DNA from: Bugula neritina | Taxonomy: Eukaryota; Bryozoa; Gymnolaemata; Cheilostomatida; Bugulidae | Reading direction: 5' to 3' | Assembly (NCBI GenBank): GCA_964035545.1 | Contig: OZ037773.1 | Location: forward strand, 1,926,751 to 1,986,750 | DNA: 60,000 nucleotides | Shown here: positions 21,188 to 32,800 of the stretch, piece after piece | Layout of the letters: each line of letters starts with the position of its first letter | Numbering within the stretch: the first letter of the stretch is position 1 | Notes under the pieces: generated by a model | The model's database searches: none | What the model was told of the DNA's origin: nothing | What the model saw: the letters and a program-made list of their open reading frames with translations, nothing else | Position numbers and translations under genes: made by a program

Positions 21188-21262
21188 ATATATATATATA
21201 TATATATATACATATATTATATGTATATTATATGTATATATATGTGTGTGTGTGTGTGCGTG
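21188..21262. repeat. TA/TG microsatellite
   Basis: (TA)n passing into (TG)n at the left edge of block B. Confidence 0.9.
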
Positions 21263-22103
21263 TGCGCGTGCACACTATTTTTATGTGTAACTTTTTATGA
21301 TATAATGTATTGTGATACTATTATTAATTGTGTTTTAATTTTATGTATTCCTTGACAAAAATGCTATTTTTCAATTATTTTATACTCAACAAGAGAATAG
21401 AAAAGAAAAAAAAACAACTTCTGTATTTTACCCAGTAGATGTATTATAATGATCCACAATATATAATTATACTTCTTTTAAAATTGAGTTAAACTGATGA
21501 AACGATGGCTGTTTGTATATGGTAGTATATTTTGCATGACAATTATTTTGTATAGAACATAATATGTAAAAAATAACAAAAATAGCTTTTAGTATTACTT
21601 TGCCTATAGCTGACAATAATATGTTCATTTAAACAAAATTTAGCTAGTAAGTTAAACTCACAATAAAATAAAGCTTACGATTGACGCTGTAAAGTAATGT
21701 TCATGATAAGTTACCGCAAATTTTATTATATAGGTACACAAAAGAAATTGAGATATAAAGAATAGAATTACAAAACACAGATCTGCAGAGAAGTTCTTTC
21801 TACAGGATGCACCAGCTACTTGTCATTACTATGCTTCCGGGTGGGTTGGGAAAACATCAACAGGGGCTTACTCCCATGGTGGCTGTACAAGAGAAATAAT
21901 ATAATATAAAGTTAAGTAGGCCTATATAATATGTAGAGCCTGAATTCTTTGTTTAACAAAATTTATTTGTATACACTGAGTAGTTTAGTTGACATCCTTT
22001 TGTATTGTCAGTTGATACTCCCATAGAGTTAACTGTTCTCTAGAGAGAAACTTTATATAAACTAAATATACCCACCGCGACTGTAGGTGAGCCCTGCCAT
22101 TAA

Positions 22104-25100
22104 TTAAATTTTATCCAGCCCTGGAGTTGTAGTCACTTCATCTTCAAGGTCAACTGCTTCGGGTTGCTGTGAATAAAAAGTAATGTATAAAGTTAAGTGT
22201 TTGTGAAAATTCTAAGTTCATCAAACATACAGTAGTATGTATACTGTGTATATAAACAGACTAGAGAGAACATAGGGAGTGTGTAGTACCGTATTGCTAG
22301 CATGAATGTTGAGATTTAGACTTTACACTGATACTTCTAGTTATAGTATAGTTGTAGTAAGTCTAAGACTATACTGGGGCAAACCTAATCAAACAAAATC
22401 AATTTGGGTTGAATTTCCTGTGGGTTTCTGTTCTATTTAAGTCAATGAGCCAAATTGCTACGAGAATGCGTATCGATGATATATAAAGATGTGTAATAAA
22501 TTAAAGCAATGAAACTGTCAGCATACTTTAAAATTCACACTCTCAATATTGATCTCCAGAAGTTACAATGCCAGCATTACATATATAGAATAAACTTATC
22601 AAAGATTCTTGTTCATACAGCCACCACAATTACTTTGTAAGAAACAAACAATTAAAATGGTTTTATAAGTAGAAACACTCAAACTCTCACTTTTGAAAGT
22701 TGGTCTTTGCACCGTTTACATGTTGGTCTACATCCTTTGCCATTAGGATAGAATTCCTCCACATTCTGACAGTTAGGTCCTGGTCTTCCTTTTTTAGGAC
22801 ATGCTTTCCTCTTACACTTCTTTTTTGGCTGCAATGATTTAGTAATGTAGAAATAAGTTTACTCTCCTACAGCTACACTTCTTGCATTGAACTGTATGAG
22901 TTCTTTTTTGGCTATAAGGCTATCACTCGTACTTTAAGTTATAGTGTAAACCATTACATCACAGAGGCTGGTGGGTAAACTAAACACTACATATAGAAAC
23001 AACTGCATGAAACAAGCAGAGTATAAACTAAGAAAGCTACCTTCAGAATGATTGGATCCGCACACCTCTGACATTTTGGTTTACATCCCTCACCATTTGG
23101 AAAGTAATCTACTACTTTTTCACAGTTCTGTGGAATCTTTTTTTTCGGACATATTTTTCGTGTACATTTCTTCTTTGGAGGCTAAATACAAGTGGCATCA
23201 GAAATTAAACAATTTTGAAATAATCAAATCGCATGGTTATCTGAAAGCAAAACTTAATGGTTATCAGACAACAAAACTTATTGGTTGTCAGACAAGAAAA
23301 CTTATTGGTTAGTAGAAAATATTTAAGCAACAGAAAAAAAACAACTAACTTTAGGATCTTTACAGACTTTGCAAGCAGGAGCACACCTCTCTCCATTCGG
23401 GTAGTATGTCTCTACATTTTTACATTGGCTGCTGACTTTCTTTTTTGGGCAGGCTTTCCTTTGGCACTTTCTTTTTGGTGGCTACAAGTTGAATATAGTT
23501 ACCTTAGATTTATACTACACAACATGAAAAGAGTACCAAGTAGAAAGTACACTGCATGAAATGAATATACAAAATTTTTATGTCCATATGATTAACAATT
23601 ATTATAGGCACAAAGGGCACTTGTTTTTCATTTTATTATACAAGATCAATTTGTCAACCACAACTTAATTATATACTTTGATTTTTATTTCATTTCAGAA
23701 TACACAACTTAGGAGCTTACCTTAGTTGGAACAGGGTCTTTGCAGACGCTGCACTTGGGTTTACATCCTTGACCATTTGGATAGTAATCACCCACATTCT
23801 TACAATTTTTCGGAACTTTTTTTCTTGGACACATTTTTCTTGTGCATTTCTTCTTTGGAGGCTAAATTTGAACAGTTAGAGTGCAGAAAGTAAATTACTG
23901 TGGTGCATTGTATTTTATAAAGTAACACTTCAGTTGATTAGATGGCAACATGTCAATGCTTTGCCCTAAACCATCTGTACTGCATAACTATACCACCTGT
24001 ACTGTATGTCTATACTTTCTGTACTGTATGTCTATACCACCTGTACTGTATAACTATACCACCTGTACTGTATAACTATACCACCTGTATTGCAGTAAAA
24101 TTTCCTATCATAATCATTGAGCCTACCTTAGTTGGAACAGGATCCTTGCAGATCTTGCACTGGGGTCTACATCCTTGACCATTTGGGTAGTAATCAACCA
24201 CATTCTTACAGCTTTTAGGAACTTTCTTTCTTGGACATGCTTTCCTTGTGCATTTCTTTCGAGGAGTCTAAAATTTGGATTAGCCAGGTATGCAAAGCTG
24301 AAAAGTTCCTTCAATTGCAACAGCATTGTTTGCGGTTAATAGTAGTGATCTGAGATGTTTAGTATTATATATTGGTGAATGATAGGTGTGACAAGTGGTT
24401 ACTAGTTAGCATCAGCCAGAAATTATTAGTTATTAGTGCTATTAGGTACTGGGCCATGGTTAGAGCTGGTTAGTAGTTAGTAAACTCATGCATTACTAAT
24501 TGATACTAGTCATTATTAGTTAATGCTAATTAATATTAGTCAATACTGGTTAATAGTAGCAGTTATTCATTAGTAATATCGATAAATTGGGATAGCAGTA
24601 GTTGGAAAATGCCTATTTTTGCTAAAACTTATTCATTAGTATAAACTAACAATTCCTATTATGTTGACATGTTGCTAACCGTTTTTGTGGTGGTCAGCTT
24701 GGTGACCTTTGTGGTAGGCTTTTCCTTCATTTCTGTTGTGGTCTGTTCAGCAATTTCTGTGGTGGTTGTTTCAGAAATTTCTGTGGTAGTTTTGTCAGCC
24801 ATCTTGGTGGTGGTCGTTTCAGCCATAGATGTTTCAGCCATTTCTGTGGTGGTTTTGTCAGCCATCTCTGTGGTGGTTGTTTCAGCCATATCTGTAGTGG
24901 TTGTTTCAGCCATGGTCGTTTTAGCCATTTCTGTGGTAGTTTTGTCAGCAATCTTGGTGGTGGTTGTTTCAGCCATGGTTGTTTCAGCCATTTCTGTGGT
25001 GGTTTTGTCAGCCATTTCGGTGGTGGTCGCTACAGCCATGGTTGTTTCAGCCATTTCTGTGGTAGTTTTGTCAGCAATCTTGGTGGTGGTTGTTTCAGCC

Positions 25101-25621
25101 ATGGTTGTTTTAGCCATTTCTGTGGTGGTTTTGTCAACCATTTCGGTGGTGGTCGTTACAGCCATGGTTGTTTCAGCCATTTCTGTAGTAGTTTTGTCAG
25201 CAATCTTGGTGGTGGTTGTTTCAGCCATGGTTGTTTCAGCCATTTCTGTGGTGGTTTTGTCAGCCATTTTGGTGGTCGTCGTTACAGCCATGGTTGTTTC
25301 AGCCATTTTTGTGGTAGTTTTGTCAGCCATCTCTGTGGTGGTCGTTTCAGCCATTTCTGTGGTAGTTGTGTCAGCCATCTTGGTAGTGGTTGTTTCAGAC
25401 ACCTTTGCAGAGAGATTTTAGATTGAAAACATACGTTAACAAATAAATAAAATTCTAGTGTAACATGTTTAAGAAATACCACTACACTAAGCTGTTGTGG
25501 AAGCTAACCAACTGTATAAGTGGTGCAGAAAATTACTCTCACCTGAGAGACGCATCCTGCTATGATTGATAGACCAATCAGCAGTGTCCAATACTGTGAC
25601 TTCATTTCCCCTCACAGGTTT
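22104..25621 (-). CDS. Secreted Thr-rich / six-cysteine-module protein, copy B (truncated tail)
   Basis: Tandem paralogue of the gene at 13,063-17,479. Exons: 25543-25605 plus a short 5' leader (ATG at 25605; signal peptide nearly identical to copy A), 24680-25402 (241-codon Thr-rich exon, 3.7 times the length of copy A's), modules 24127-24267, 23721-23861, 23350-23481, 23041-23181, 22691-22828, then a last exon beginning at 22166 and stopping at TAA 22104-22106. Sum 1,542 nt, 513 residues. All junctions are phase 0 with GT-AG. Modules keep CX4CX8-9CX12CX3CX2C; the third has GERC in place of GxGC, as in copy A. The last exon reads QPEAVDLEDEVTTTPGLDKI-stop: relative to copy A one base is inserted, creating the stop, and the downstream tail exons are deleted. 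Function unknown; probably secreted and O-glycosylated. Confidence 0.82.
24680..25402 (-). repeat. Coding Thr-rich repeat exon of copy B
   Basis: Eight-residue units (MAETTTTE/K) are interleaved with a compound unit of about 21 residues (such as MAETTTTKIADKTTTE plus MAETT) repeated several times. The array stays open throughout and lies between good splice sites. Copy A has only the simple eight-residue form, so the 63-bp compound unit was amplified after the duplication. Thr density suggests a mucin-like O-glycosylated stalk. Confidence 0.85.
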
Positions 25622-26569
25622 TCTGCGGGATATACTGGTCAACCAGGAACTGTATAACGTAACGGAGCAAGTATGCATTGAGTGTGTAAACAATTTGAAG
25701 CTCATTAGATCTTAGCGAACTTTGTAATAATTATCTAACTAGTTGCCGATACTCCCTGCATATGCATTTACTATACATTTATATATCAATGCCAGGTGCA
25801 TGGTAAAATAAACTTATAATCACGGTATGTAATATAGTTTCTAAATGACGTCCTATATTATTTTCAACCATGCATGTCATATAACTTATAAGTCTACCTA
25901 TATACTATTTACTTCATGTCATATGCTAGCTACCCATTATTATATATTATTGTTTGATTTATGTTCTACAATTTCACGTTTATGTGTCTTATATATGTAA
26001 TTCTAGCTATAATAAATAATTTTTCACATATTACATATTATCTACTTAATGCTTATTGTATTGTCTCTTTAGTCTTATATATTGTATGTCAAATCCCATA
26101 TAATATTATTTCTTTAGTTTTATATATTACCTAATGCACTGTCATATAATATTATTGTATTAGTTTTATATATCATTATTGACCTAATGCTATATACTGT
26201 GTAATTATTTCACTCACCATTATATCTCAAAATTTTACTAGAACTAAATTAAAATGATGCAATAATCTTCATTTAAAATGCTAAGATTGAGTACAATGTG
26301 TGATGTACTGTGATACTATACTATAATTGTTTTAAACTTGTCAAACATTTTATTATGATTTTATTAATTGCAACAAAGTTAAAATAATAGAAAGTACTGA
26401 AACAGCATAAAATTACTTGCTAATCAGTATGTGAGTATGTGAACATGAATATGAAACATAATTGAACCTAGATATTGCTTTTACATATCATTATTATAGT
26501 TTATATTACAATGTATTGTATAATATTGCATAAAATATAACAGTATTGTATTATAATAATATATACCAT

Positions 26570-26720
26570 GAAAGATACTACTCTTATTTAGCAGTGATAT
26601 AATTAAGCAATATGAAATGCATCGATAATATAAAGTAACTATAACTATATAATTATCATTGATACACTTTATATTGCCAAATTATATTATTGCTAAACAG
26701 GAGTAGCATCTTTTATATCA
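26570..26720. mobile_element. Palindromic MITE-like element (block B)
   Basis: Orthologous copy of the element at 18.5 kb, with the same inverted ends (GATACTACTC...GAGTAGCATC) and a few substitutions. Confidence 0.6.
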
Positions 26721-27371
26721 AAATATATTATTAAAATGTGAAATCAAAATATTTCATATAGCGACATTATACTTCTATAGAATATTTATATATTATATAT
26801 AATATATTACATATAACACTGCAATATATCACTATAGTATAAATTTCATATAACAAATGCTGCCCACAATGCGATACCAATATGATTAATATTATAATAC
26901 ATTATTATCATATTATTATACTACTACTACATATTGAAAATACAAAAAAATTATTTTATGATATTACTATGTTATAATATAATTATAAAACCTTGTTATT
27001 TAATATTAATATATAGTACTACTTTAAATTGATAATTATTTAATATTATTTGACACTATTATGTACTGTAATTGTATAATTTTATAAGATGTAACTATAT
27101 AATAATAATTATGTAATAGTATTACCATAAAATGCTACTATATAATATAACATTATAATATTAATATATATAACTCTACTACTTATTTATTATATATTAT
27201 AATTATTTATAATACTATGATATGCTATGTTTATATATTAATATTATATTACACTACTATACATTATATACTTATATACTAGTATTAATATTATATTATA
27301 CTACTATATATACTATACTTCTATACTGGTATTAATATTATAAGATACTATATAATATATTCTAGTAATAC

Positions 27372-27555
27372 CTGATACAATTGAATCTAACTGATTAAGC
27401 AGCTCCTACAAGATGCCAGAGTTCCAGTCTTATGAGCTGCTGCTTCACACCCCACCTTATATACATGCTATCTTTCTTCTCTCAACACAATGGCAGCTCT
27501 CCAACACAATGGCAGCTCTCCAAATATTGGCAGCTCTCTTGCGCACTGGCAGCAT
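27372..27555 (-). promoter_or_regulatory. TATA promoter, upstream repeats and non-coding exon 1 of copy B
   Basis: Counterpart of the copy A promoter. TATATAAG at 27456-27463 on the minus strand, a predicted non-coding exon ending at 27372 with ATCAG|GTATTA, and tandem AGCTGCCATTG-containing units just upstream. This is among the best conserved non-coding segments between the two blocks. Confidence 0.6.
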
Positions 27556-27799
27556 TCTACAGATCATTTTATTCCTATAAACAAGTCATGTGATCTCCAT
27601 GAAAAATCATGTGATTGCTAGCTCCTGGTTATGCTGCTGTCACCACCTGGTGCTGTCAGTTACTTTGGTTAGCTTAGAGTTTATTTATAATATCTTCCTT
27701 CCTTCAACAGGTGTCGATTGTGTTGAGATTTAAGGATACAATATAAATATATATATATATTAGAAGAAATAAAATGAGATTTGATTAATATAATGGCGC

Positions 27800-27852
27800 A
27801 TTTATTACTAGTAGTTTCGTACACAAGAACGATGTGCACTCGTCAGATAAAT
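27800..27852 (-). ncRNA. Hammerhead ribozyme (left arm)
   Basis: Mirror of the plus-strand motif. Minus strand, in order: stem I AUUUAU, core CUGACGA, stem II GUGCAC/GUGUAC closing a 9-base loop, core GAAA, short stem III, GUA cleavage site, stem I AUAAAU. The two copies are identical over their 53 bases. Confidence 0.75.
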
Positions 27853-27876
27853 TAGCCACTATCTGACGAGTGGCTA

Positions 27877-27929
27877 ATTTATCTGACGAGTGCACATCGT
27901 TCTTGTGTACGAAACTACTAGTAATAAAT
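27877..27929 (+). ncRNA. Hammerhead ribozyme (right arm)
   Basis: Stem I AUUUAU (27877-27882) pairs with AUAAAU (27924-27929). Core CUGACGA is at 27883-27889. Stem II GUGCAC (27890-27895) pairs with GUGUAC (27905-27910) around a 9-base loop. GAAA is at 27911-27914. Stem III is 3 bp (ACU/AGU) with a 3-base loop, followed by the GUA cleavage triplet; predicted scission is after A27923. The short stem III matches the minimal hammerheads known from Penelope-like elements. Self-cleavage is predicted, not shown. Confidence 0.78.
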
Positions 27930-28028
27930 GCCATTTTATTAATCAAATCTCATTTTATTTCTTCTAATGTTTACGCTCTAGATTTATTTCTATAGAGCAC
28001 TCTAGTAACGTTTTATAAACACTCATTT

Positions 28029-28029
<1 letters not shown>

Positions 28030-28081
<52 letters not shown>

Positions 28082-28165
28082 CATATATAAATATATATAT
28101 ATATATATATTTATACATATATAAATATATATATATATATATTTATATATTATATTTATAGTATA
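28030..28165. repeat. (TA)n microsatellite
   Basis: TA repeat with ATTTATACATATATAAAT interruptions, just outside the hammerhead palindrome. Confidence 0.9.
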
Positions 28166-28205
28166 TTACATATAATTCAATATATGTAATGTGGTATATA
28201 ATATA

Positions 28206-28412
28206 GAGAGCAGCAGTGGTCTAGTTGTTAAAACACTGACTTAGCAAATACGAGGTCAGAGGTGCTAATACCTGGAAAGACCATTGGTGGTGTGTGGAAA
28301 AACAGAATAATTGTCATAATTACTCCTTTGCGACATATAGAGGAAAAGTCTTTAAAACTTTTCTAACAGAGGTTGCCACAGGAATTGTGACTATAAACTC
28401 ACGTGAGTTTAA
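28206..28412 (+). mobile_element. tRNA-derived SINE (block B)
   Basis: Starts AGAGAGCAGCAGTGGTCTAG (A-box-like) and ends with CTATAAACTCACGTGAG. Orthologous to the degenerate SINE in block A and better preserved. Confidence 0.75.
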
Positions 28413-28729
28413 GATATTATAATGTATATAGATATAGCATTTTATATAAGATGTTTCATATAATTTAGCAGGTATATTATAGTATGTACAACAGTGATGT
28501 ACTTCTCATTAAAAGTAGTTTTTAAATCTGTCCATCAGAGCAAAGTTTGAGGTTTGTGTATGCTTGAAATTCTTGTATGTCATCAGCTATTATGTGCCTT
28601 TCCCCAGCACTGCCTCTTCACAACAATAATACATTCTATGAGTGTGTTCAAGTCACGGAGGCAATTTTAGGTGTTGACTGAATTAAGCTGATTGCAAAAT
28701 TCAACTATATATATATATGTGGGTGTGTG

Positions 28730-29852
28730 TATTAAGTATGTGTATATGTTATGTATATGTATATACTATGTATATGTATATATTATGTATATGTATATAC
28801 TATGTACATAAACCTGTATACAGCAGCAGTTTTAGGGCTTGTCCCCCTCATCAACACAGAACAGAGTACTATGGCCACACCTTAGCAATAAAACAAACAT
28901 TTCAAAGATGTGAAAATTGAAGCCAAAGTGCTCAAGTAGCTCCAAGAATAATGAAGTTTGCATGATTCCTGACATCTTGAACTTGCGGCCATGGTTAAAG
29001 TGCTCAATTACAGAAGTACCCATTTATGAGCATAAAGTGAGAGCATTCTAACTCAATACCATATATATAGAAGTAGGCTACATGAGTACAATTATCCATA
29101 GATAGTATAAGGTACTAGGTACACCTGTAAAAGTAGTCTATCTCAAACTATATATTCAAACTGCAAAAAGGCTACTATTGCAACTCTACATACAAGAGTA
29201 TAATATGAACACTAGTTAATATTATATTGCACCTATAACATGCTGATATAGGCATCTTTTTAGAGCATGTGCGTTAAGGCATGATAAATCACTAAGTGAA
29301 AATGATGAAATTTAAATGCTAACAATTTATGCTTTCAAGCAGTTTATTTAAAAGCATCTTGGGCTGTCGAAACTTAAAATGTTACTACATTCTTATATTC
29401 TTCTAATAAATATAGAGTTGTCCTTTTTAATAACTAGCGTAAAAGCCTTGACATATTGGCGGTAATTATCACGAGGAGAAATCTGTATCGGTGGGCACTA
29501 GCCTCGCATTGTTTTGCGAAAAAGAGATCATTGTGCGCGCATTGGCTTAGTTCAAGGTTTATGTGTGAACGGAAGAAAAATAAAATATAAACAAACCGAA
29601 ACCATATTGATATACAAGCAAGCGTGTTCATTTTCTTAATTTGTATTATTTGATACGCCTACATTAAAGCTCGGCTAGGGTTGTTGTAGTGAAATTATTC
29701 TGCCTTTTTAAATTTGAGTCAGGAAATAGTTGACACTCAATTTCACGAGTCTTACTTGAAATAATATTTATAATATTATTAACCTAAACTAAAACTTAAA
29801 GGCTAAAACTAAAAGTTAAAGTTGAGATTGACAGTTGAAGTTCAAGTTGAAG
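28730..29852. other. Intergenic region and probable PARP1 promoter
   Basis: No gene seen between the end of block B and the PARP1 start codon. From about 29,440 base composition becomes less AT-rich (TGTGCGCGCATTGGCTTAG), fitting a TATA-less promoter; 29,700-29,852 would be 5' leader. No transcription start can be fixed from sequence. Confidence 0.4.
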
Positions 29853-32800
29853 ATGTCGGATGACTTTCCGTTCAAGGCTGAGTATGCTAAGAGTGGCCGA
29901 GCTTCATGCAAAAGTTGCACAAATTCTATAGCAAAAGACGCATTACGTTTAGCTATTATGGTTCAGGTATGTAATTTAAATTAAATTTAATTCTAGTGTT
30001 TTACTAAGATAACTGACAGTAGCTACTAGTACTGGAGTTGATGACTATCTAAATTTCTATAAATCTAAGTGTAACCTAAACTTAAAGTTACTGTATCAAT
30101 TAGCCTATAGATAGTTATCAGCTATGGACTTATGGAGGTCTCTGAATTGTTGCCTTGATTGGTCACAATCAACTTGATTGTTACCAATCAAGGCAATAAT
30201 TCAGAGACCTCCATAAGATAGGATTAAGTTTTTGTTCAGTCAATACAGCACAATCAGTACTAACTGTATGGCTATTGACTAATGACTGTTAACATATTAC
30301 CCATATGAGGCACACTCTTTCCTCCCTCTAGGGCGGTCTAGCGTGATGTTCGCTTTGAGTAAGTTCGTGTAATACTGATACTGATGGTGATAGTATTAGT
30401 CACATACAAATTACAATGTAATTTAAGTTAGGCTACTTAGCCTTATACTTATAGTCTGAGTTATACTTCATACAGTTATATACTTTTAGTTACTTTAAGT
30501 TAGTTATAATGTACTTATAGTTATAGTGTATCTCTATAAGTTAATCTAAGTTGACTTTGAGCTGTAGTGATCACATTTACTGTAACATGATCACTAGCAC
30601 TAGTGTGAGTACTCAGCTGTGTATCAAATTCAATATAAGTATTAATATGACTATGAATAATCACTATGATTATAATTATTACTTGGTAACCTTTTATCGC
30701 CATGACATGATTGGGTGGCGAGATTATCATTATGATCATCAATCAATAAAGTTAAATGAATAAGTATAATCACCATAGACGCATGTGATAAAACTAAGTT
30801 AGCAATATACAGTGACTAGGTTTACGGCTATCTTGTAAGATTGAGTATAACAATTAGTTTATCTGATATAAAATACTATTGTTATAAATTCAATTATACA
30901 TAGACTAAGTGAGTAGTGATAGTCATAGACATAGTGATAGTGCAAGTGATAATGATTCTCATACTCATGGTTCAAATAGGCATTTGGTGCCTCGTATTTT
31001 TATAACTAAATGTAAAATTTATTATTGCATTTGTTATTATATAGGTAATTATTATTTTGTTCATGCCATATAGTCTTAGATAAGATACAGTAAAAATATT
31101 AAATTTTATGCTTAGTTTTAATTTGACTTTTAACTTGGGTATTTTGATATCTTCTTTATTTGTTCATGTTAGGGAGCAGCCGTGGTCTAGGGGTTAGAGC
31201 GTTTGCCTAGTAAACATGAGGTCATGGGTTCGAGCCCAGAAAAAGGCCATTGGTGATGTTAGGAAGAGCATCCAGTCATAATTGCTTCTGTGCCTCATTT
31301 GAACAAGTCCTTAGTCAGTTCTAACAAAAACCCTTCCATCAGGGGTTTCCCACAGGGATAGCTACTATAAACTTGCGTGAAGTTTTTCTTTATTTGTTCA
31401 TGTTGACCCAATTTAGTAACAGCTTGGTGTAGATGTGAATGAGTGAATGCCACAAAAAGTTATAGGCCTACTATACTTTTAGAGTTATTCATATTGAGCT
31501 TTTTTTTTATTTTTTTAGAAGCAATCATCAATATGAGTCTTGAGCTAACTTTAGGACGTATTCCTGAATAATCAAATAAGTTGCATGTTGCAGTCTCCAC
31601 ACTTTGATGGCAAACAACCCAACTGGTTCCATTTTCAATGCTTCTGGAAGCGAGGACGACCCACGTCGTCTACTGAAATCGCCGGGTTTGATGGTCTTCG
31701 TTGGGAGGATCAGGAAAAAATAAATGGGAAGCTTTCAGGTTCGTATTAGTTATTTAAGGGTGAACTGTGCTAACAATTCTTATGCGATAATAAACTATGA
31801 AGGGTAAATGAAGTAAAGTATGGTTTGAATACTTTATGAAGGGTAGAGTGGAGTGTGGGAATGATTTACTATTTTCTTAGAAAGTTTCAGCTGATGATTA
31901 TATGCTCTGTAACATTAGTCATGGTCATGGACTTGCTATTTTAGAACTGGCCACACTATCATAACTCTTCTTTCCAAATAGTCACAGCTACAAGAATTAA
32001 AGCCTACATTGTTGTAAAAATTGTAAAATATGTAAAATAGCATTCGGTAATTGCTAGAAAATACTCATGTGTCTCTGTAACAGCAGATGTAATACCACCA
32101 GTGTGTCTTTGTAGCAGTAGATGTAACAATGTTGAATCAGGTAATTGATGGAAGATTTCACTCTTTTTCACAGGAGGAAGTAAAGGTAGTAGCTCAACAG
32201 CTGGTGTGGCAGAAAGTGGAAACTTCTCTGCGGAATATGCCAAGTCTGGGAAGAGCAAGTGTCGGGGTTGTGAAGACTTCATAGCTAAGGTGTCTATCCT
32301 AATGCTTGTGCATATATACAATGTGCTATACACACACACATATATAATATATATATATATATTACTACACACTGTGTTATACGTATATGCACTGTTTTGT
32401 ACATATATACACTGTGCTGTACATATACAACACTATCTTGTATTATCCCCTGCACCGTGTTATACCTATATAGTACTATACACTGTGTCATACATATGTA
32501 CTACTATACACTGTATTATACGTATGTACTACTATACACTGTATTGTACGTATGTACTACTATACACTGTATTGTACGTATGTACTACTATACACTGTAT
32601 TATACGTATGTACTACTATAAACTGTATTGTACGTATGTACTACTATACACTGTATTATACGTATGTACTACTACACACTGTATTATACGTATGTACTAC
32701 TATACACTGTATTGTACGTATGTACTACTATACACTTTGTTATACGTATATATTACTATACACTGTGTTATACATATGTACTACTATACACTGTATTATA

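Larger units (their letters stand above)
20857..21191. mobile_element. Palindromic retroelement terminus with decayed hammerhead motifs
   Basis: Two inverted arms of about 98 bases (20,857-20,954 and 21,094-21,191) enclose about 140 bases of AT-rich DNA. Both outer ends read (A)TTATCAAGAAAAAGAGCAA. Each arm carries a hammerhead-ribozyme relic (20895-20943 minus, 21102-21150 plus). The element sits between the duplicated blocks, flanked by TA repeats. The relation to Penelope-like element termini is inferred from the similar palindromes at 27.8 and 53.8 kb. Confidence 0.6.
27760..27969. mobile_element. Palindromic retroelement terminus carrying two intact hammerhead motifs
   Basis: Two 100-base inverted arms (27760-27859 and 27870-27969), nearly identical, are separated by only 10 bases. 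The arms end in TTAGAAGAAATAAAATGAG and are bounded by TA repeats. No protein is encoded. The inner part of each arm is a complete hammerhead ribozyme. The outer part (AATCAAATCTCATTTTAT) resembles the palindrome beside the Penelope-like endonuclease fragment at 53.8 kb. Absent from block A, so probably inserted after the duplication. It could be a PLE end or a retrozyme-like non-autonomous element. Confidence 0.75.
21297..28730. repeat. Tandem segmental duplication, block B
   Basis: Direct-orientation partner of block A. Differences that postdate the duplication: a Thr-repeat expansion, a ~0.9 kb deletion of tail exons (A coordinates ~13,095-14,005), a hammerhead palindrome inserted at 27.76 kb, and absence of the SINE found in block A at 17.05 kb. 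Confidence 0.85.

Noticed and set aside
24669-25421. 250-codon plus-strand frame rich in Val/Ser
   Set aside because: Antisense shadow of the Thr-rich repeat exon, which has signal peptide, splice sites and paralogue support on the minus strand.
31171-31260. Possible functional tRNA gene
   Set aside because: The A and B boxes are tRNA-like, but the anticodon stem and acceptor stem do not fold properly, and the unit continues into a SINE body with target-site duplication.
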